The notes: generated from the sequence alone by a model not told the origin. 64,000 bases of DNA from JAXLVB01 sp046329195 (GCA_046329195.1 JAXLVB010000001.1:620001-684000); one strand, 5' to 3'. Shown: positions 16,970 to 25,829, counted from the stretch's first letter. Made by a program: numbers and translations.

Positions 16970-19900
16970 TTAGCCTTCGTGACCTTCGTGCTTGTGTTCG
17001 GCATGACCATGCTCGGCGTGTGGATGAATAGCATCCGCTAAATCTTTGTTCCGAATCTTGGTCAAATACGACACCGAAGGAAGCACGTTGATTTCTTCTA
17101 ACATGTGGAAAGCACGACCTTCTTTTTCTTCGGCAAGCAACTTTGAAATCCGGCTTTCTGGGTCGTTCATATCACCAAAGATGATAGACTCTGTTGGGCA
17201 GGATTGCGAACAAGCCGTTTCGATTTCGCCGTCAGAGATACGACGACGTTCCTTTTTCGCTTCGAGTTTACCAGCCTGAATACGCTGAACGCACATTGAG
17301 CATTTTTCCATTACCCCACGTGAGCGAACTGTTACGTCAGGGTTGATGACCATCTTACCTAAGTCATTGGCAAAGTGGAAATCAAACTCTTCACCGATTA
17401 CGTTCACTTCATCAAAGTACTTGAACCAGTTGAAACGACGTACTTTGTATGGACAGTTGTTAGCACAATAGCGTGTACCAATACAACGGTTATAGGTCAT
17501 TTGGTTTAAGCCCTCAGAGCTGTGGGTAGTAGCCAATACTGGACAAACCGTCTCACAAGGAGCGTTGTTACAGTGCTGACACATCAACGGCTGGAAGGTA
17601 ACTTCTGGGTTTTCTGAGGCAATCTCTAACCCTTTAGCCAATGCTTTTCCAACGGCACTTTCTTCGCTTACATCTACATCTGACGAATAGTAGCGGTCAA
17701 TCCGAATCCAGTGCATTTCACGAGACATGATTACCTCTTTGCGTCCAACAACAGGAACGTTGTTTTCTGCATGGCAACTCACTACGCAAGCCGCACAACC
17801 TGTACAAGTATTAAGGTCCACTACCATACCCCAAGCGTGGTTTTTACGCTCATGGCCATTCCAAAGGGTAATGTCCGTTGGTTTTTTGAGGCCTTCCGAA
17901 GTATGAATTTTGGCTTCTTCTTTACCTGCAGCAGCATTTTTCTTGAAGTCTTCGAGATAGGCTTCTTGCAACACAGCCGTACGCCCCATCACCGTTTGGT
18001 GAGTTTGAGTCTGAGCCAAGCGGCGAGTATCACCTGTAGCTGTAACGGTAGCTTCTTGTGCAAATGTACTAACCAGCGGATATACATTTACCCCTACATT
18101 ATCGGCTGATTTTCCAGCTTTTGTACGACCATACCCAATGGCAATTGCCACTGTGCCATGAGCCAAACCAGGCTGAACCAATACAGGAACCTCAACAGAA
18201 CCTTTACCTTTTACTTCAACTTTAACTACATCTTCTTGCTTAAGGTTAAGCTCTGATGCCGTTTTTTGTGAAATACAAGCGTAGTTGTCCCAAGTAGCTT
18301 TAGAAATCGGATCTGGTAATTCTTGCAACCATGGGTTGTTTGCCTGCGCACCTGTACCGATACTTACCTTTTCGTAGGCTACAAATTCAACACCTGAAGC
18401 ATTGGGTTTGTAGGTTTTAGCGATACTTGCCAAAGCCGACACTACATCTACCGCAGGACTTGCCGAAGATGGAGCAGGAGCTGTTCCCTCAAGCACACCA
18501 TCGTGCAAGGCTTTTAACCATGCACTTTTGCTGCTGGTTTTCAGAATATTAGCAGCCCAATAGCTACGAACAAAATTATGAAAATCGCTCGGCTGGCCAG
18601 CCCATGTGAGCAATGAAGACGGGGCCTGGCGAGTGTTAAAAATTGTTGATATAGTAGGTTGGCAAAGGCTGTAGAAGCCACGCTTAGGCTCGGCATCTCC
18701 CCACGACTCTAAATAATGTGAATCAGGAGCAATGAATTTACAGAGCGAGGCAGTTTCGTCGGCACGGTCTGCCAATGATACCGAAAGCGCTACTTTTGGA
18801 AGGGCACTTTCGATGGCTTTGCCTTGTGGGTGGTCATAAACTGGGTTTACGCCGTAGAAAATAACAGCATCCACTTTGCCCGTTGTCAATTCGCTGACAA
18901 AAGCGGTCATCGCTTCGTCATTTCCTTGACGGTAGTTAGACGGTGTGCCTAAGTCAATCGTACTACCATAGCTACCAAGTATTTTGTTGATTTCGGCAAC
19001 AACTGCTTGTACAGCAGGGTCATTAGAACCTGAAACAACCAGTGCATTACCAGCACCAGCCCCTTTAAGTTCTTTTGCGGCCTTATCAAGATGCTTAACC
19101 TCTACAGCTGGAGTCGAAACGGCACCACCTAGTAACTTAAGTAATTGTGCAGCTACCAATCCTTCTTGTGAAGCCTTGATAGGTGTGCGATAGTCGGCAC
19201 TGGCACCAGTAGTCGAAAGGATGGTTTCAAATTGGAAGTGGCGAGACATCTCCTTTTTGTTTTTACCAACACGGCGTCCTGCTGCCCACTGACGAGAATA
19301 TTCGTCTGGAGAAATCCAAGTACCCAAGAAGTCACACGACAAACCAACAATTACTTTTGCCTTGCTGAAATCGTAACTTGGCAATGCACCGCCATGCGTC
19401 TTGGTAAGCCCATAAGCAGAGTTGGCATCGTATTGTACGTGTTGAGTAGAAGGATATTGCGCTTTAAAGCTATTGATGGCCGCTGCAATAGAAGGACTCA
19501 AAATAGTACCTGATACTAAGCGGATATTTTTGCTGGCAGCTAATTGTGCTTTAACTTTTTGGTCCAACGCCTCCCACTTCACGGCTTTGCCGCCTTCTTG
19601 TGGGTCACGAAGCTTGGCATTGTCATAAAGTCCTAACAAAGAAGCATGGACACGAGTACCCACGCCACCTTTTGAGATACTTGACAACTTATTACCTTCT
19701 ATTTTGATTGGACGCCCTTCACGGGTTTTTACCAAAATACTGGCGTATTCACCACCGTTGGCATAAGTACTGGCATACCAGTTAGCAATGGTAGGCTCTA
19801 CTTCCTCTGGTTTGTTGAGATACGGTACTGCGTGACGCACGGGCGTTTCGCAAGCAGCCAAGGCTACTGCAGCTGTACCGAAGCCCAGCATTTTCAAAAA

Positions 19901-20029
19901 GTCACGGCGGTAAGTGCCTGAGCCATCTACTGGTGCTTCGCCGAATTCACGAGAGGCATTTTTTACAAATTCAGGGTCGTTGCGTAGTTCTTCGAGCCCT
20001 TTCCAATACCGCTTCGTAGTATGTTCCAT
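16970..20029 (-). CDS. actB: Alternative complex III subunit ActB (molybdopterin-like domain fused to ferredoxin domain)
   Basis: A 1019-residue periplasmic subunit. An N-terminal twin-arginine-like segment (RRDFLKMLGFGTAAVALAAC, residues 41-60) puts a Cys at residue 60 for possible lipidation. The middle resembles molybdopterin oxidoreductases, but in this family that domain is known to lack the Mo cofactor. The C-terminal part holds Fe-S clusters: CTGCAACVVSC (about 743), CQHCNNAPCETVCP (about 816), CIGTRYCANNCP (about 853), CSMC (about 909) and CSQSCP (about 939). These wire electrons from quinol to the cytochromes. The C-terminal tail is His-rich. Confidence 0.95.
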   Translation of the reverse strand: MEHTTKRYWKGLEELRNDPEFVKNASREFGEAPVDGSGTYRRDFLKMLGFGTAAVALAACETPVRHAVPYLNKPEEVEPTIANWYASTYANGGEYASILVKTREGRPIKIEGNKLSSISKGGVGTRVHASLLGLYDNAKLRDPQEGGKAVKWEALDQKVKAQLAASKNIRLVSGTILSPSIAAAINSFKAQYPSTQHVQYDANSAYGLTKTHGGALPSYDFSKAKVIVGLSCDFLGTWISPDEYSRQWAAGRRVGKNKKEMSRHFQFETILSTTGASADYRTPIKASQEGLVAAQLLKLLGGAVSTPAVEVKHLDKAAKELKGAGAGNALVVSGSNDPAVQAVVAEINKILGSYGSTIDLGTPSNYRQGNDEAMTAFVSELTTGKVDAVIFYGVNPVYDHPQGKAIESALPKVALSVSLADRADETASLCKFIAPDSHYLESWGDAEPKRGFYSLCQPTISTIFNTRQAPSSLLTWAGQPSDFHNFVRSYWAANILKTSSKSAWLKALHDGVLEGTAPAPSSASPAVDVVSALASIAKTYKPNASGVEFVAYEKVSIGTGAQANNPWLQELPDPISKATWDNYACISQKTASELNLKQEDVVKVEVKGKGSVEVPVLVQPGLAHGTVAIAIGYGRTKAGKSADNVGVNVYPLVSTFAQEATVTATGDTRRLAQTQTHQTVMGRTAVLQEAYLEDFKKNAAAGKEEAKIHTSEGLKKPTDITLWNGHERKNHAWGMVVDLNTCTGCAACVVSCHAENNVPVVGRKEVIMSREMHWIRIDRYYSSDVDVSEESAVGKALAKGLEIASENPEVTFQPLMCQHCNNAPCETVCPVLATTHSSEGLNQMTYNRCIGTRYCANNCPYKVRRFNWFKYFDEVNVIGEEFDFHFANDLGKMVINPDVTVRSRGVMEKCSMCVQRIQAGKLEAKKERRRISDGEIETACSQSCPTESIIFGDMNDPESRISKLLAEEKEGRAFHMLEEINVLPSVSYLTKIRNKDLADAIHPHAEHGHAEHKHEGHEG

Positions 20030-20070
20030 ATACGTTTGGGGTCGTATTGAGAATTTCTTAACTTAATATA

Positions 20071-21321
20071 TTAATAGTGACACTTGCTACACTCGAGGCC
20101 TCCGATGTTAGCTACTTTGAGGTCTTTGCCTCCTTCGCCTTTGTGAATGGCCATGAGTTTGTCGTAATAAGCGTTGCCTTTTGCGTTTACATTAGTCTGA
20201 CGGTGGCAGTCAATACACCAACCCATCGTTAACGAAGAACGTTGCTCGATTACTTCCATTTTCTCAACCTCACCGTGGCACTGCTGGCACTGAACGCCAC
20301 CTACGTTGGTATGCTGAGCATGGTTGAAGTACGCCAAATCAGGCAAGTTGTGTACACGTACCCATTCGATTGGCTTATCTTGCTCAATAGCTTGGTAGAT
20401 TTTCTGGATTTGTGGAGACTCACGCTTGATTACTCCGTGGCAGTTCATACAAATGTTAGCCGATGGGATGTTAGCACCTTTTCCTTTGTAAACGCCAGTG
20501 TGGCAGTAGTTACAATTGATTTTGTACTGACCTGCATGAAGTTTGTGAGAAAATTCTATCGGTTGTTTTGGCGCATAACCCGTGTGGATACCTACGCCAT
20601 AAAGGCCATCAATAGTTGCTTTACCGGCCATTAATACAAACAACAAGAGTGAGCCTGTTTTGAATGCTTGATTAGCAGCTAATGCCTCAAGGTTACTGGT
20701 AAAACGCTTCAAGAAAGGCGTTTGGTTTTCGGCTTCTTCATCGGCACCTGGCTTTACCAACTTGGTGAGCATAGATACTACCGCAAACAAGGCAATAAGT
20801 ACCAACACCATTACTGATAAAAGAGCGATCAGGATGGTATTGAACAGTCCTGATGATTCGCCTCCGCCAGAAGTTGCTGTTCCGCCTGTACCGCCGTCAC
20901 CTGCTGGTTTAGCAGCAACAGCTTCAGACGCTTTCACATAAGCCAAAATACTACGGATGTCATCGTCTTGAAAGTTGGTGAAAGCCGTCATCTGAGCTTT
21001 GTTGAACTTGTTGTACAAGTCCACTGCGTAAGAGTCACCACTGGCAATGACAGCCGCTGGATTTTTAACCCACTTGATAATCCATGCTTCGTTACGACGC
21101 TGGTCTATGCCTTTTAGACCTGGACCTACCAACTTTTGGTCAGACACGTTGTGACAAGAAGCACAGTTGTTGGTGAATAGAGTTTTACCCTTATCGACCA
21201 TGGCAGGGTCGGGGGCAGCAGCATCCTGAGCAAAGCCTGAAATGCTACCTAACGCCAGTGCAACCGACAAAGCCGTTGCTCGGAGAGTGTAGCTCAGATG
21301 CTTCACGTACTTAAATATCAT
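20071..21321 (-). CDS. actA: Alternative complex III multihaem cytochrome ActA with extra N-terminal cytochrome c domain
   Basis: A 416-residue protein with a signal peptide, then a mono-haem cytochrome c domain (CASCH, Cys53/Cys56/His57), a Gly/Ser-rich linker, two membrane helices (about 160-185 and 220-240), and a C-terminal pentahaem domain with CNYCH, CMNCH, CQQCH, CIDCH and CSKCH. The last motif is one residue from the C-terminus. The pentahaem part is the canonical ActA; the N-terminal haem makes six. It is the first gene of the cluster and has a strong promoter. Confidence 0.93.
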   Translation of the reverse strand: MIFKYVKHLSYTLRATALSVALALGSISGFAQDAAAPDPAMVDKGKTLFTNNCASCHNVSDQKLVGPGLKGIDQRRNEAWIIKWVKNPAAVIASGDSYAVDLYNKFNKAQMTAFTNFQDDDIRSILAYVKASEAVAAKPAGDGGTGGTATSGGGESSGLFNTILIALLSVMVLVLIALFAVVSMLTKLVKPGADEEAENQTPFLKRFTSNLEALAANQAFKTGSLLLFVLMAGKATIDGLYGVGIHTGYAPKQPIEFSHKLHAGQYKINCNYCHTGVYKGKGANIPSANICMNCHGVIKRESPQIQKIYQAIEQDKPIEWVRVHNLPDLAYFNHAQHTNVGGVQCQQCHGEVEKMEVIEQRSSLTMGWCIDCHRQTNVNAKGNAYYDKLMAIHKGEGGKDLKVANIGGLECSKCHY

Positions 21322-21377
21322 AGTATTGCTCGGTTTTATTGCAGAAATAAGTTCGGTGTAGCCATTCTTTTAGGCCA

Positions 21378-21408
21378 CAAAAGTAACATTGGAACGATTT
21401 AGTTCAAA
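21378..21408 (-). promoter_or_regulatory. Promoter of the act/cta respiratory operon
   Basis: On the minus strand TTTG is followed by 19 nt and TACTTTTG, a full match to the Bacteroidota consensus. The -7 box ends 56 nt before the actA start. No equally good promoter was found in the gaps further down the cluster. Confidence 0.8.
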
Positions 21409-21612
21409 CACTATAATTTTATTTTCAACGTTAAGGGGTTTATTTAAAACGATTCTAAATAAAAAATCTCTTTTGTTGAATATACGTTTTGGATTTTTTA
21501 AGGTTGGATTTAACAAAATCATTCTTCCGATGTATCGTTTTTTATTCAGAACAAGAGAACGCACCTTAAATTTTCTCTGAAAATCAACTACTTTACTTTA
21601 TAAGGAGTTAAA

Positions 21613-21638
21613 TGCCTCAATTTGAACAAGTTGAGGCA
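21613..21638. other. Isolated 11-bp stem-loop
   Basis: TGCCTCAATTT pairs with AAGTTGAGGCA (one G-T pair) around the tetraloop GAAC. It lies between divergent genes, about 160 nt upstream of the plus-strand start, with no T-run directly behind it on either strand. Confidence 0.5.
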
Positions 21639-21799
21639 AATGTGATTTTTACGAGAAGTCCTACTTTTTATCAGAAAGCTACAACTGCTTTTATTCTTCT
21701 GATAAACCCTAAAATTGCTCTATATTTGGCTATGCAAGTGTTCATATTTGTACATTTTTTTTCTACTGAGCCATTGGTTTTGTTAGCGTTCAAAATACC

Positions 21800-22390
21800 A
21801 TGAAAAATACAAAAGGTTTTTTTAGGGCTTACTTTTTAGAACAACGTCGGCTGTTAATAGGCAATGAGGTTCAACAAAAAAGTGAACAAATCGCAATGCT
21901 CATTAGTCAGTTATTTGCTCAGCATGGTAGTAGGGTTATTCATTGTTTTTTACCAATTCGTGAACGAGCAGAGGTAGATACTTTGGGGATTATTAGTCGG
22001 GCGAAGGCCGAGGGGATTCAGGTGTTGATTCCAAAAGTAAATACAAAAACCCAAGAAATAGACAGTTGTCTTTGGGAAAAAGAGACAACGCTTGTGCTAA
22101 GTAAATGGGGGGTGTTGGAGCCACAAGATGCCGTGCCATTTGAGCAGCTGGAGCAGATTGATTGTGTGGTTACACCCTTGCTGGCGTATGACTCCCTGGG
22201 GTATCGGGTGGGTTATGGCAAAGGGTTTTATGATAGATTCTTTGGGCGTTGTCGAGCCGACGTGCTCAAAGCAGGGGTTTCATTTTTTGAACCCGTTGAT
22301 ATTATTACCGATAGCGAACCCCACGACGTTCGGCTTGACTATTGTATTACACCTACACAGATTTGGGATTTTACACAACAAAACCGTTAA
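21800..22390 (+). CDS. 5-formyltetrahydrofolate cyclo-ligase
   Basis: A 196-residue enzyme of folate salvage that converts 5-formyl-THF to 5,10-methenyl-THF using ATP. It has the N-terminal FFRAYFLEQRRLL helix, a middle CFLPIRERAEVDT substrate segment and the nucleotide-binding loop DSLGYRVGYGKGFYDRFF (family GxGxGYYDR). Length is normal for the family. Its stop codon is 1 nt before the anmK start, so the two are co-transcribed. A possible -7 box TATATTTG lies 72 nt upstream. Confidence 0.93.
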   Translation: MKNTKGFFRAYFLEQRRLLIGNEVQQKSEQIAMLISQLFAQHGSRVIHCFLPIRERAEVDTLGIISRAKAEGIQVLIPKVNTKTQEIDSCLWEKETTLVLSKWGVLEPQDAVPFEQLEQIDCVVTPLLAYDSLGYRVGYGKGFYDRFFGRCRADVLKAGVSFFEPVDIITDSEPHDVRLDYCITPTQIWDFTQQNR

Positions 22391-22391
22391 C

Positions 22392-23591
22392 ATGAATCAG
22401 CAATTACAACGCCTGTTTGAAATTACACAGCAACCTGTTCGACGGATTATTGGCTTAATGTCGGGGACTTCGCTGGATGGCTTAGACGTAGCCTTTTGCG
22501 AAATAGCGGGCTCTGGTGGCCAAACGCAGGTATCGCTTACCCATTTTAAGACTGTTTCGTATGAAGAAGCCATCAAAGAGGAGATTCGGAAAGTGTTCGC
22601 CAAAAAAGAAGTGGACTTTCCGCTGTTGGCCATGCTCAATCCGTGGGTTGGTCATTTGCACGCCGATATGATTTTGTCTTGTTTGAAAGAATGGAACATT
22701 GCGCCCCAAACTATTGACATTATTGCCTCTCATGGCCAAACGGTCATGCACCAACCTAAAATTCTGCACCGAAATCCGAAATTCCCAAACGCTACTCTTC
22801 AAATTGGTGACGGCGACCATATAGCCGTTCGCACAGGTATTATTACGCTATCTGATTTCCGACAAAAACATTGTGCTGCTGGCGGTGAAGGCGCTCCACT
22901 GGCCGTGTATGGCGATTATTTCATTTTCTCGAAAAAGGGTGAAAATCGGTTGATGCTTAATATGGGGGGGATTGGGAACTTTACCTACCTTCCGGCCAGC
23001 CTAAATGCGAGCGAAGTATTTGTAAGCGACACAGGCCCTGGCAATACCCTCCTCGACGCCTTTGCTCGTCAATTATTTGACAAACCATACGACGATGATG
23101 CCCAATTGGCTCGACAAGGAGTGGTGAATGAATTACTATTAACGGCTCTTAAAAGCGATTCGTTTTTTACAGCACCTTTCCCAAAAACAACAGGCCCCGA
23201 ACTTTTTAGTATTGAGTACGTGCGGCGAGCGCAAGTGCAAAGCCACACCGAGACTATCTCCGCATTTGATTTGATGGCTACGCTTACTCGGTTTAGTGCC
23301 GAGACCATTGCAGAAGCGATGCAGCGAGTCATGAGTCCAGTAGAAGAATACTATATATATACGAGTGGTGGCGGAATGCATAACCCGCTTCTGACAGGTT
23401 GGATCCAAGAATTGTTACCCGCAAAAACCTACTTCGGCAAAACGGATCAGTTAGGCATTGCTGGTGATGCCAAAGAGGCGGTGTTGTTTGCGATTCTGGC
23501 CAACGAAACCTTAATGGGTGGACAAACGAATTTTGGTCTTCGAGAAGGAGTACCAAGTGTAACGATGGGCAAAATCTCTCTCCCAAATTAA
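22392..23591 (+). CDS. anmK: Anhydro-N-acetylmuramic acid kinase
   Basis: A 399-residue sugar kinase that phosphorylates and opens 1,6-anhydro-MurNAc during cell-wall recycling. It shows the ATP-binding start IGLMSGTSLDGLDVAFCEI, IIASHGQTVMHQP, MLNMGGIGNFTYLP and SDTGPGNTLLDAF. The ATG at 22392 is preferred over in-frame upstream codons because it begins the conserved domain and sits 1 nt after the preceding stop. Folate and cell-wall recycling genes have no evident functional link; the pairing is probably transcriptional only. Confidence 0.95.
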   Translation: MNQQLQRLFEITQQPVRRIIGLMSGTSLDGLDVAFCEIAGSGGQTQVSLTHFKTVSYEEAIKEEIRKVFAKKEVDFPLLAMLNPWVGHLHADMILSCLKEWNIAPQTIDIIASHGQTVMHQPKILHRNPKFPNATLQIGDGDHIAVRTGIITLSDFRQKHCAAGGEGAPLAVYGDYFIFSKKGENRLMLNMGGIGNFTYLPASLNASEVFVSDTGPGNTLLDAFARQLFDKPYDDDAQLARQGVVNELLLTALKSDSFFTAPFPKTTGPELFSIEYVRRAQVQSHTETISAFDLMATLTRFSAETIAEAMQRVMSPVEEYYIYTSGGGMHNPLLTGWIQELLPAKTYFGKTDQLGIAGDAKEAVLFAILANETLMGGQTNFGLREGVPSVTMGKISLPN

Positions 23592-23627
23592 CTCCTTAAT
23601 TTTCAACAACATATTCTTCTCCGAATC

Positions 23628-23645
23628 ACTATTTTTTAAAATAGT
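23628..23645. promoter_or_regulatory. 18-bp palindrome upstream of the arsenic operon
   Basis: ACTATTTT-TT-AAAATAGT is a perfect inverted repeat about 60 nt before arsR. It may be an operator or an AT-rich coincidence. Confidence 0.35.
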
Positions 23646-23680
23646 TAGACAAAATTTTTGTTGTTGTTGTTTGTTAATCG

Positions 23681-23701
23681 TAATATTGCAATGAAACAAT
23701 A
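23681..23701 (+). promoter_or_regulatory. Candidate -7 box with overlapping ArsR operator
   Basis: TAATATTG (23681-23688) differs from TAnnTTTG at one base and follows a TTG-rich stretch. The inverted repeat TATTG-N8-CAATA (23684-23701) overlaps it and ends 5 nt before the arsR start, where binding by ArsR would block transcription. Confidence 0.4.
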
Positions 23702-23706
23702 AAATT

Positions 23707-24039
23707 ATGGGAGCTACTAAAACTGAACTGTTTACAGACCAGCAAAATGCCATCGCTAACTTGGCAAAAGCACTGGGGCATCCTGCACGAGTCGCTATTT
23801 TGGAATACCTGCTAAAGGTAAACGCTTGTATTTGTGGTGACATTGTTAACGAACTACCATTGGCTCAGCCAACGGTGTCGCAACACTTGAAAGAACTCAA
23901 AAATGCGGGTTTTATCAAAGGAACTATTGATGGAACGGCGATTTGCTATTGCCTTGACGAAAATGCCCTTGTGCAATTGCAACACTACTTTGCAGGGATG
24001 CTCACACAACTTGAAACCAAAAAATCCAACTGCTGTTAA
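23707..24039 (+). CDS. arsR: ArsR/SmtB-family metalloregulator
   Basis: A 110-residue winged helix-turn-helix repressor. The domain core runs from ALGHPARVAILEYLL to LAQPTVSQHLKELKNAGFIK. A Cys pair CICGD (Cys41, Cys43) lies at the start of the region where As(III)-sensing ArsR proteins carry ELCVCDL-type ligands. Further Cys are at 80, 82, 109 and 110. It heads an operon with DUF6428, an arsenate reductase and an aquaporin, so it most likely represses these until As(III) or a similar thiophilic ion binds. Confidence 0.9.
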   Translation: MGATKTELFTDQQNAIANLAKALGHPARVAILEYLLKVNACICGDIVNELPLAQPTVSQHLKELKNAGFIKGTIDGTAICYCLDENALVQLQHYFAGMLTQLETKKSNCC

Positions 24040-24057
24040 GCACAAACCACAACCATT

Positions 24058-24510
24058 ATGAAACTCTCAAGAATCAAAAACCTCCTTCAGACCGTGGAAA
24101 CGGTTGATTTTGAACTGGAAAATGGGACATTCGTCCCTGAACATTTTCACGTTACCGAAATCGGCGTTGTTACGAAGCACTTTATTGACTGCGGAGGTAC
24201 CGTACGAAACGAAAAAGTAGCGAATTTCCAGCTGTGGGATGCTAATGACTACGAACACCGCTTGAAGCCTCAAAAATTGCTAAACATCATCAGCCTTTCT
24301 GAACAAGTGTTGGGTATGGAAGATTTAGAAATTGAGGTTGAATACCAAACTGACACGATTGGCAAGTATGAGCTGGGCTTTAATGGAAAAAACTTTAGCC
24401 TATTGCCCAAACATACAGCTTGTTTGGCACAAGATAGCTGCGGTATTCCGCCAGAAAAGCAAAAGAATACTTCAAAGGCATGTTGTGCGCCAGCGAGTGG
24501 CTGCTGTTAG
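24058..24510 (+). CDS. DUF6428 family protein with Cys-rich tail
   Basis: A 150-residue protein of a family commonly found beside arsR and arsC in Bacteroidota; its function is not known. The main body (MKLSRIKNLLQTVETVDFEL, then VPEHFHVTEIGVV and FQLWDANDYEHRL) has conserved His and acidic residues. The C-terminus contains DSCGIPP and ends KACCAPASGCC, giving a cluster of thiols suited to binding As(III) or another soft metal. It sits 18 nt after arsR and 57 nt before arsC. A metallochaperone role is inference. Confidence 0.8.
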   Translation: MKLSRIKNLLQTVETVDFELENGTFVPEHFHVTEIGVVTKHFIDCGGTVRNEKVANFQLWDANDYEHRLKPQKLLNIISLSEQVLGMEDLEIEVEYQTDTIGKYELGFNGKNFSLLPKHTACLAQDSCGIPPEKQKNTSKACCAPASGCC

Positions 24511-24567
24511 GGCGGCTAACTTATTCAAAGTGCCGCTTTGCTTGTCAAACAATCGTCTATTAACCTT

Positions 24568-25182
24568 ATGTACCCATTTATTCATCTATTGTTAGAGGAT
24601 TTAACTCAACAGTTTGAGACTATTCCTACCGAGCGCAAGGCATTACTCCAGCGTTTGGCGGCGTATATTCAGGAGCGAATCACGCAGAAAACCCCTGTAC
24701 GCTTGGTTTATATCTGCACCCATAATTCACGCCGAAGCCATTTTGGGCAAATTGCCGCTGCCGTTGCAGCTAAGTTCTATGGTATCCCGAACGTCAGTAC
24801 ATTTTCTGGAGGTACAGAAGTAACGGCTTTTAATCCAAATGCGATTCGAGCTTTGCAAAGCTTAGGGTTTATAATAGAGTCAGACGGAGCCAGCGCAAAT
24901 CCTAGGTATTGCGTTCGCTTTGGCGAGAATCAGTTTACCACTTGCTTTTCAAAAGTATATGATGACAACACCAACCCAAAAGATGATTTTGCGGCTATTA
25001 TGACCTGTTCTGATGCAGAGACTAATTGTCCGTTTATTCCAGGGGTTAGCCTCCGCATTGGTACTACGTATGAAGACCCCAAAAAAGCAGACGGCACTCC
25101 TCAACAAGACGAAACCTATGTGGCTCGCTTTCGGCAGATTGCTACGGAGACGCTATATGTGTTTTCATTAGTAACAACATAA
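24568..25182 (+). CDS. arsC: Arsenate reductase, low-molecular-weight phosphatase fold
   Basis: A 204-residue protein. After an N-terminal helical extension of about 45 residues comes the P-loop ICTHNSRRS (nucleophile Cys50, C-x5-R). A second pair, CSDAETNC (Cys147 and Cys154, seven apart), matches the spacing of the resolving cysteines in thioredoxin-coupled ArsC of the Staphylococcus type, and the end YEDPKKADGT...ETYVARFRQI also fits. It should reduce arsenate to arsenite. The ATG at 24568 is chosen; a TTG at 24538 would add ten unconserved residues. It lies 8 nt before the aquaporin gene. Confidence 0.87.
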   Translation: MYPFIHLLLEDLTQQFETIPTERKALLQRLAAYIQERITQKTPVRLVYICTHNSRRSHFGQIAAAVAAKFYGIPNVSTFSGGTEVTAFNPNAIRALQSLGFIIESDGASANPRYCVRFGENQFTTCFSKVYDDNTNPKDDFAAIMTCSDAETNCPFIPGVSLRIGTTYEDPKKADGTPQQDETYVARFRQIATETLYVFSLVTT

Positions 25183-25190
25183 AACTTGTC

Positions 25191-25829
25191 ATGAAGAAGT
25201 ATCTTGCCGAAGGGCTAGGAACATTTGCAATCGTGTTTTTCGGAACCGGGGCTATCATTGTTAACCAAGAAACTCAAGGAGTTATTTCTCACGTAGGCAT
25301 AGCCATTACTTTTGGATTAATTGTAATGGCTATGATTTACGCTTTGGGGGGTATTTCGGGGGCACACTGCAACCCTGCGGTTTCGGTTGCGTTAGCCATC
25401 ATTCAAAAGTTTTCTTCCAAAGAAGTCTTACCCTACCTACTAAGCCAACTTGTTGGGGCAACTTTTGCTAGCTTGCTCTTAAAATTTTTATTTCCTCAAC
25501 ACCTTTCTTTAGGTACAACCATTCCGCACGGAACAGCCCTCCAATCACTTGTTTTAGAGTTTATTCTCACGTACTTTTTGATGTTAGTGATTATGTCCTT
25601 TGCCGACAGTCCTAAAGAAAAAAGTGCATTCGCTGGCTTAGTCATTGGTTCCGTTGTCTTGTTGGAAGCTCTGTTTGCTGGTCCGATTTGTGGGGCGTCT
25701 ATGAACCCCGCTCGGTCGTTTGGACCCGCTTTAGTGAGCTTACAATTACACTCTCTTTGGATTTACTGGCTTGCTCCCATTATGGGTGCCATAGGAGCAG
25801 CCTTAACTTGGAAGTATTTGATGCGTTAA
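25191..25829 (+). CDS. Aquaporin/MIP channel, probable arsenite exit channel (AqpS-like)
   Basis: A 212-residue MIP-family channel with six helices and both half-helices: GAHCNPAVS and GASMNPARSF. Aligned by eye to E. coli AqpZ, the filter Phe (in TFGL) and the Arg after NPA are kept, but the positions of AqpZ His174 and Thr183 are both Ala, which would widen the pore. It ends the arsR-DUF6428-arsC operon where an arsenite pump normally sits. In Sinorhizobium an aquaporin (AqpS) in this position lets arsenite flow out down its gradient; the same role is inferred here. Confidence 0.82.
   Translation: MKKYLAEGLGTFAIVFFGTGAIIVNQETQGVISHVGIAITFGLIVMAMIYALGGISGAHCNPAVSVALAIIQKFSSKEVLPYLLSQLVGATFASLLLKFLFPQHLSLGTTIPHGTALQSLVLEFILTYFLMLVIMSFADSPKEKSAFAGLVIGSVVLLEALFAGPICGASMNPARSFGPALVSLQLHSLWIYWLAPIMGAIGAALTWKYLMR

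Larger units (their letters stand above)
21322..21799. other. 478-nt divergent intergenic region
   Basis: AT-rich region between actA (minus) and the 5-formyl-THF cyclo-ligase gene (plus). It holds the actA promoter (21378-21408), an isolated hairpin (21613-21638) and a possible -7 box TATATTTG (21721-21728) for the plus-strand gene, without a clear -33. I see no convincing gene in it. Confidence 0.6.

Noticed and set aside
21370..21580. Two complementary ORFs of about 64 codons on opposite strands
   Set aside because: They come from AT-rich, weakly repetitive sequence overlapping the actA promoter; no family resemblance.
21612..21803. 63-codon plus-strand ORF overlapping the cyclo-ligase start by ATGA
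   Set aside because: The start falls inside the stem-loop, the composition is not gene-like, no family is recognised, and the likely -7 box for the next gene lies inside it.
22128..22391. N-terminal extension of anmK
   Set aside because: It is the out-of-frame reading of the cyclo-ligase gene; the conserved kinase domain starts at 22392.
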